From the NCBI GenBank assembly GCA_933822405.4, contig CAKOGP040001112.1:775887-839886 (forward strand): DNA of 64,000 bases. Direction: 5' to 3'. The DNA is from Cylindrotheca closterium (taxonomy: Eukaryota; Bacillariophyta; Bacillariophyceae; Bacillariales; Bacillariaceae). Position 1 is the stretch's first letter, and every line of letters starts with the position of its first letter. This document shows, piece after piece, positions 59,707-64,000 of the stretch. The notes beneath the pieces are model-generated. The model did not search any database and was not told the origin of the DNA. It worked only from the letters and a program-made list of their open reading frames with translations. The translations under genes and the position numbers were made by a program.

Positions 59707-60711
59707 TTAAAATGATATATCACGCATGTCTCTTCTTTCGTTTTGTCCAGATTCTCCAAAAGATTTTCGTCGCCTCTTTCTATATTGAGACACTGTATCC
59801 AAAAGTTTTCGAACATCAGTTTCCAAGGTTTCCGATACTCGCAAGAGAAAACCACTTGGAGGACTATCGGCTGGTGGTAAAACTTTGCGATCAATGTTCT
59901 CGTTGGTGCTACAACTTCGTTCCAGAATCTTGAGGGATATTTTCGATTTCAAATCCTTCTCGGTCAACAAGCCGTCGTAGTCTCCTCGGCAAGCGCTATC
60001 GTTCATGACAACTTGTTGATATTTGTCCCAAATTTGTTCGTAGGTCATTCCATGGGCCTGGAAACGCCCGTAGCGCTTGAATTGTCGGATCCCATCGTAG
60101 ACAGTGGCGGCAAGACGAGCTGGTACCGTACTTCGTTCGCGAGCATATAGCTTGGCTGCAACCCTCGCCTTGTAGGCGAGTGGTGCTAATTCCTCGGGTT
60201 GTGCGCCGCTCTTGACCAGTTCCATGAGCACACGGGGCATTAGAAAACGATACAATCGTCGTGCCGAACCAGGGTCCAAATCGCCCCACAATCGATTTCT
60301 GTTTCCGCCAAAAACCTTGCGAAGGCTCTTGAGACTGGTATATCGGCTCTCCCACTCGCTTTTGCGGTCGTCATACTGGGTTGGTTGAATATCTACTGCT
60401 GCTGCTGCTGCTGATGATGATGATGATGGTGGTCTCAGTTTGTTGTCTTTCGCATCGTTTCTCAACACCAACCCCTTTCCAAGACGACGATCAAGACTTG
60501 CATGTTCTTCTTCGGAAAACTGCAATGCTGGGTGTGGGATAGTAGTAATATAAGAAGCAGAATCAGAGCTGGACTGAAACGACCTACCCGCGGAAGAAGT
60601 AGCAATCAAAAGAGAGAAAATCAATACACTGAGCGACCATGCCAGTGAATGCTTTGCCCGACTTATTTGGTGGAATGCTGACAATGAATTTTGGAATTGA
60701 ATTATCATCAT
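59707..60711 (-). CDS. Unrecognised secreted or anchored protein with poly-Ser/Ala tract
   Basis: A single exon of 334 residues. Residues about 23-41 form a hydrophobic signal segment (AWSLSVLIFSLLIATSSAG), with an upstream basic part. Residues about 95-108 are a Ser then Ala run encoded by a trinucleotide microsatellite. The centre (about 115-260) is helical and basic with SLRKVFGGNRNRLWGDLDPG, ARRLYRFLMPRVLMELVKSG and YKARVAAKLYARERSTVPAR; its regular helices and NRLWGDL suggest a real folded domain. I know no family. The tail is Arg/Lys-rich. Lineage-specific function, possibly plastid or secretory, is inference. Confidence 0.68.
   Translation of the reverse strand: MMIIQFQNSLSAFHQISRAKHSLAWSLSVLIFSLLIATSSAGRSFQSSSDSASYITTIPHPALQFSEEEHASLDRRLGKGLVLRNDAKDNKLRPPSSSSSAAAAAVDIQPTQYDDRKSEWESRYTSLKSLRKVFGGNRNRLWGDLDPGSARRLYRFLMPRVLMELVKSGAQPEELAPLAYKARVAAKLYARERSTVPARLAATVYDGIRQFKRYGRFQAHGMTYEQIWDKYQQVVMNDSACRGDYDGLLTEKDLKSKISLKILERSCSTNENIDRKVLPPADSPPSGFLLRVSETLETDVRKLLDTVSQYRKRRRKSFGESGQNERRDMRDISF
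60391..60432. repeat. Trinucleotide microsatellite (CTG)n-(ATG)n
   Basis: Runs of CTG then ATG/GAT triplets on the plus strand encode the Ala and Ser tracts of the minus-strand protein. Length is likely polymorphic. Confidence 0.8.
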
Positions 60712-60978
60712 GAAGGTTGAACTGAATGTAATATTGCAGTACTGTACGTTTCAGGGAATATAAAGCAATTGAGAAATTTGCAATAAGCTTGAGAGCCGCG
60801 ACTGAATCAATCTGTAAGCTCTTTTGACAGCTGCTGAAGGGCTGAGAGTGTATTAGTGGCTTCTTGTCGACAAAATCATAGCTTTTATTTGTTCAGAATG
60901 TTTTTCTTCTTTTTTTCCGAATTTTGACGTGGCCGTTTCCATTGTTGCTGCCGACCAATCAGAATTCAATGCTCGAAT

Positions 60979-61438
60979 CAATCCACGAAACACCCACCCA
61001 AAGTTTGGTAGAATTTTATAAAAAATAGCACCATACTGTAGAGATCCAAAATCACCAATTTTTTGATGTACTGGCAATTTTAAAAAAAGCCAATAATACA
61101 GATAGATTCGCTTTTGTTGTTGTGTTTCAATTGATATATAAATATATGTTCAAAGTAAGAATAGGACCACCACCTACCGTTGAAGCACTGAAAATTGAGT
61201 TACTTGGAGGAATGAGGAAGTGACGATAAAAGTCCACGAAAAACCCACCCAAAGTTCTGCAGATTTCTAAAACCTCCAATTGTTAGATATACTGGCAATT
61301 TAAAGTCAATAACACAGATGGGCTCGCTTTTTTGTTGTGTTTATATTGATATGCTCAAAGTAAGAATGCGACTTATCGTTGGAGCATTACAGTACCGGTA
61401 CTGTCACCCATCGTTTCAAACGAAAAATTGAGTTAATC
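60979..61438. repeat. Two diverged copies of a ~210-230 bp tandem repeat
   Basis: Unit 1 (about 60979-61206) and unit 2 (about 61231-61438) share, in the same order, CCACGAAACACCCACCCAAAG or a close variant, TACTGGCAATTT, CGCTTTT(G)TTGTTGTGTTT, TTCAAAGTAAGAAT or CTCAAAGTAAGAAT, and GAAAATTGAGTTA. Several small indels separate them. The copies fill the region upstream of the next plus-strand gene; no coding content is seen. Confidence 0.65.
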
Positions 61439-61479
61439 AGTCGAAGTGGTCGAAATTTGACACCATGCAACCGATGCCG

Positions 61480-61743
61480 ATGCATGCCTATGCCCACAAC
61501 CTCAAGTGCACCACCTAGGAAAATGATGATGCAATCCGTCATATCGTTTCTCTTCCCTCCCAAACCAGGAGAGTCCAAGGATCTTCCTATTGAAATCACC
61601 GCCTTGNNNNNNNNNNATGCATGCCTATGCCCACAACCTCAAGTGCACCACCTAGGAAAATGATGATGCAATCCGTCATATCGTTTCTCTTCCCTCCCAA
61701 ACCAGGAGAGTCCAAGGATCTTCCTATTGAAATCACCGCCTTG
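61480..61743. other. Exact 127-bp duplication around a 10-N gap (probable assembly artefact)
   Basis: 61480-61606 and 61617-61743 are identical and flank N at 61607-61616. Contig ends that overlap but were joined with a fixed gap would give exactly this picture. The duplicated stretch includes the start codon of the next gene, so the true locus probably has one copy and no gap. Confidence 0.85.
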
Positions 61744-63489
61744 CCTGGTCTGATTACCTTTCTAGATGTCGCCTTGTTTCGCGCCAACGAAGGCCAACTG
61801 ACCGCTACAACTTGCAGCAGTCATGCCTTGTTGGCGTGTTGGTTGGACATTAAACATCAGTCTCAATTATTGCTGCAAGTACTGCAACAGGAAAAGAAGG
61901 ATCCCAATGCCAAGTTAGAATGCGAATCATTTTGTCGTCAGTGTCTCGAGACGGCCATGGACGCCATAGAACGCTTGAGTACAGACCGACTGGCACAGGC
62001 CGCCAATTTGAGCGATCCTTTTGAAAGCATTTCCGAGACGGCAGGAGGACATTATCATCACAATCATCATAACTTTCTCAGTGGGATTGGAATTCAAGGA
62101 GTATCCTCCGGAATATTGGAGTCCAAGGAGGACATTGGACGGCGGCTCCCCTCTCAAAAACGAATCGATTGTTGGGAATCCCCACGATTGCATTGTCCCG
62201 ATTATGTGTGGGCGGAAGACTCATATCAAGCCTGTCAACGATGGTTGCGCAATTTGTACAAACATCCGTTTTATTTGAAAGATAGAGATGCCTTGAATCC
62301 ACTCGCTACACCCAATCTGCAGAACCAGGGAACTCCCAACTCGAACAACAAAAACAGCAACGAACAACCCTTGCACCCACCCAGTGAACGGCAGGCATCC
62401 ATTTTGATTCAACTCATCCAGGACGACCTGCCATTGCGTCTGCTACAATTTCGCCAGGCTATGAACGCCGAAGAAGTGGTCACCAAGCGTCTTCATTTGG
62501 TAAAGTGCGAGTATCGGGGGCCCTTTCGGCACTTTTTGGAGGCTCACCTTTCTTTATTAGAAGCTCCATCGATGGACGTGGTGGATTACTTTTTGGATGG
62601 GGACGACATATCCTACGACTCGGAAGTACAAGAAGGGCAATTGCAGGACTTGCTGGAGACGCCCGAGTTGGTGGAAATGCTGACTCTGGAACGGGATTGC
62701 GAGCAATTCGAATTGGATTTGGGAAAGGCTCTCTTTCCATTTTCCGAGCTGGCACGAACCTTGGATCACAAAAAGGCAAGAATCAAAGCTGTACCAGGAG
62801 TCGTTGAAGAAGATGAAGTGGCCGAGTTGCAAGAAACCGTCCGGAGGCTCAAGTGTATACTCTGTCGCAAAAGTGGACCCGAGACATCTACTGGAATTCG
62901 ACCAATCTTGGTGGACTTGCAATCGGTGCGTCGCGATGACGAAGCGCTCAAGTCCTTTGATGACAGCAGGAGTATCAAAGAGAATGTTGCAGACTTTTTG
63001 TCACAGTTGGAATGCCTGTCCACCTTACTCAAGACTCGAAATGCTTTTCGAACCAGAAGAGGGAACCACGTTATTGAATTCTCGGCTTCTGTAGTCAACG
63101 GTTGTACCGAGGAGTTTGATCCCGAGCTTGTGGAGTGTCAGCTACTGGATTGGTTCGACATGGTTGAAAGACAACAGGAGTTGGGTCAGGAGCAACAGCA
63201 TATTGTCAGCAATATTCGAGAAGTTGAGACAAAGATTGGCCTTGCCGATGCTAGTGACGAATCACTCGATGCGGCCAAGGACAACCTTGAATACATGGTG
63301 GACGATCGACAACAACGACTGGAGATATTACAAGACTTGGTGGAAGATCTTTGCTTACGGGAAATGAATCTACACATACTGATTAATGATCCAGATCCAG
63401 AGGAAACTCTCATCCTGAAGGAGACTTCGGCTCTGGGCTTTTTGGGAGTCCCACTGCAATTGGCTGGTGAAGCACTTCCTGTCGGATAG
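61621..63489 (+). CDS. Unrecognised ~620-residue cytosolic-type protein
   Basis: From the ATG at 61621 (MPMPTTSSAPP) the frame gives 622 residues. The same ATG also exists at 61484 in the duplicated sequence before the N gap, so collapsing the duplication does not change the protein. It is mostly alpha-helical and acidic with no signal peptide or membrane span. Conserved-looking parts are LPGLITFLDVALFRANEG, CPDYVWAEDSYQACQRWLRN and a C-terminal coiled coil (about 500-595, including EQQHIVSNIREVETKIGLAD). A His-rich stretch (HYHHNHHNF) is at about 140-148. The pattern is that of a scaffold protein, but I recognise no family. Confidence 0.72.
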   Translation: MPMPTTSSAPPRKMMMQSVISFLFPPKPGESKDLPIEITALPGLITFLDVALFRANEGQLTATTCSSHALLACWLDIKHQSQLLLQVLQQEKKDPNAKLECESFCRQCLETAMDAIERLSTDRLAQAANLSDPFESISETAGGHYHHNHHNFLSGIGIQGVSSGILESKEDIGRRLPSQKRIDCWESPRLHCPDYVWAEDSYQACQRWLRNLYKHPFYLKDRDALNPLATPNLQNQGTPNSNNKNSNEQPLHPPSERQASILIQLIQDDLPLRLLQFRQAMNAEEVVTKRLHLVKCEYRGPFRHFLEAHLSLLEAPSMDVVDYFLDGDDISYDSEVQEGQLQDLLETPELVEMLTLERDCEQFELDLGKALFPFSELARTLDHKKARIKAVPGVVEEDEVAELQETVRRLKCILCRKSGPETSTGIRPILVDLQSVRRDDEALKSFDDSRSIKENVADFLSQLECLSTLLKTRNAFRTRRGNHVIEFSASVVNGCTEEFDPELVECQLLDWFDMVERQQELGQEQQHIVSNIREVETKIGLADASDESLDAAKDNLEYMVDDRQQRLEILQDLVEDLCLREMNLHILINDPDPEETLILKETSALGFLGVPLQLAGEALPVG

Positions 63490-63675
63490 GAGTTGTTGGC
63501 AGGCCAAGTAGATTTGCATCATCAAAGCCACAAACAAATCAAGGTTGGGTTTTGGCTGACAGGGGGGGGTCAAGTTTGACATCTGTGAAAGCCATGCCGC
63601 TGATCACCTTGAATTCTCGACCAGCATGTCAATAGATAGATCCCAATTGCCCAATGAATGAGTGAATGACTTTGT

Positions 63676-64000
63676 TCATGGAAAGAAAAAGGGTCCAAGA
63701 ACCCACCCTCCCAAAAATGTAGTCGCCGCAACGCTAACTAAGTTGACTTGCTCATTGGTAAGAATATTGCTTCCAGAAACTACTTTTGTAGCCGATTTCA
63801 CGTCATCATTCGATTGATAGGCAAGTTTTGAATCCGGGTCGTACAGAGATTGTTGAATGGTAGCACCCAATAGGGAATCCAACAAGGAACCTAGCAACCC
63901 ACAGCAAGTTGAAAATGCAAGCATGGGCACCACATGTAGTGGTGAAATGCCCGAAATGAAATCAAAGGCAATTGTAAAAAGACCCATCAACAAGCCACCA
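63676..64000 (-). CDS. TMEM19/DUF92 family membrane protein, C-terminal part only
   Basis: The frame is open to the right edge, so the N-terminal part is missing; the stop is at 63676. The visible ~107 residues begin GGLMGLFTIAFDFISG. They contain FSTCCGLLGSLLDSLLGATI and SKLAYQSNDDVKSATK, then ILTNEQVNLVSVAATTFLGG, which is the C-terminal signature of the TMEM19/DUF92 family with its GSLxDSxLGA helix and NxxVNLxS motif. Related plant and cyanobacterial proteins have been linked to phytyl-phosphate kinase activity (VTE6), so a prenol kinase role in tocopherol recycling is possible. That is inference from the family. Confidence 0.82.
   Translation of the reverse strand, partial: GGLLMGLFTIAFDFISGISPLHVVPMLAFSTCCGLLGSLLDSLLGATIQQSLYDPDSKLAYQSNDDVKSATKVVSGSNILTNEQVNLVSVAATTFLGGWVLGPFFFP

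Noticed and set aside
1..64000. tRNA, rRNA or snRNA genes
   Set aside because: No cloverleaf with the GGTTCRANYCC box or other clear RNA signature was recognised by eye in the spacers; a covariance-model scan would be needed to exclude them.

Overview
The window is nuclear DNA from a eukaryotic microalga, most likely a diatom, probably a pennate one. The supporting signs are short GT-AG introns (about 70-100 bp), compact genes on both strands, a DUF6824-type domain known mainly from diatoms, presequences with ASAF-like plastid cleavage motifs, and a Ty1/copia element of the diatom CoDi type. Genus and species cannot be fixed from the sequence alone.

Layout. 1-20.3 kb is dense housekeeping: the end of a proline-iminopeptidase-like hydrolase, a flavin amine oxidase/LSD1-like protein with two extended PHD fingers and a PDZ domain, splicing factor SF3a60, an SDR, a plastid-type membrane protein, UTP21/WDR36, a syntaxin-5-like Qa-SNARE, a Nudix protein, a broken or two-part small gene, an Ecdysoneless homologue and the HSP90 co-chaperone p23. 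20.5-25.1 kb is an accessory island: two decayed paralogues in inverted orientation flank an orphan ORF. 25.3-50.9 kb returns to ordinary genes: an LRR protein, NAD(P)HX epimerase, a PhyH-like dioxygenase, TIM21, a secretory/plastid protein, the PP2A scaffold subunit, a CaMKK-like kinase ending in a CaaX box, the DUF6824 protein, a CobW/ZNG1 GTPase, a GST, an EF-hand membrane protein, an FG nucleoporin (Nup58-like), a fucosyltransferase-like enzyme and a small membrane protein. 51.1-57.1 kb is a full-length copia retrotransposon on the minus strand with apparently identical 354-bp LTRs, a 5-bp target duplication (GAAGC) and one 1747-codon gag-pol frame. It sits in a decayed LRR locus. 58.2-64 kb holds SUMO E1 subunit AOS1, two unrecognised proteins, a 10-N gap that appears artificial, and the C-terminal part of a TMEM19/DUF92 protein.

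Most notable observation. The 14 nt immediately after the retrotransposon's 5' LTR, where a tRNA primer site should lie, are a perfect reverse complement of an internal LTR segment that begins just after an initiator-like CTCATTG. This arrangement resembles Tf1-type self-priming of reverse transcription, which would be unusual for a copia-class element. Other items worth attention are the amine oxidase-ePHD-PDZ fusion, a Qa-SNARE with His where the zero-layer Gln is expected, a prenylatable CaMKK-like kinase, the inverted decayed gene pair, and a recurring upstream motif (GACTCGTTCGATT-like).

Apart from the retroelement frame, neighbouring genes do not form operon-like pathways. Several pairs are divergent or convergent with short spacers, as is typical of compact diatom genomes.
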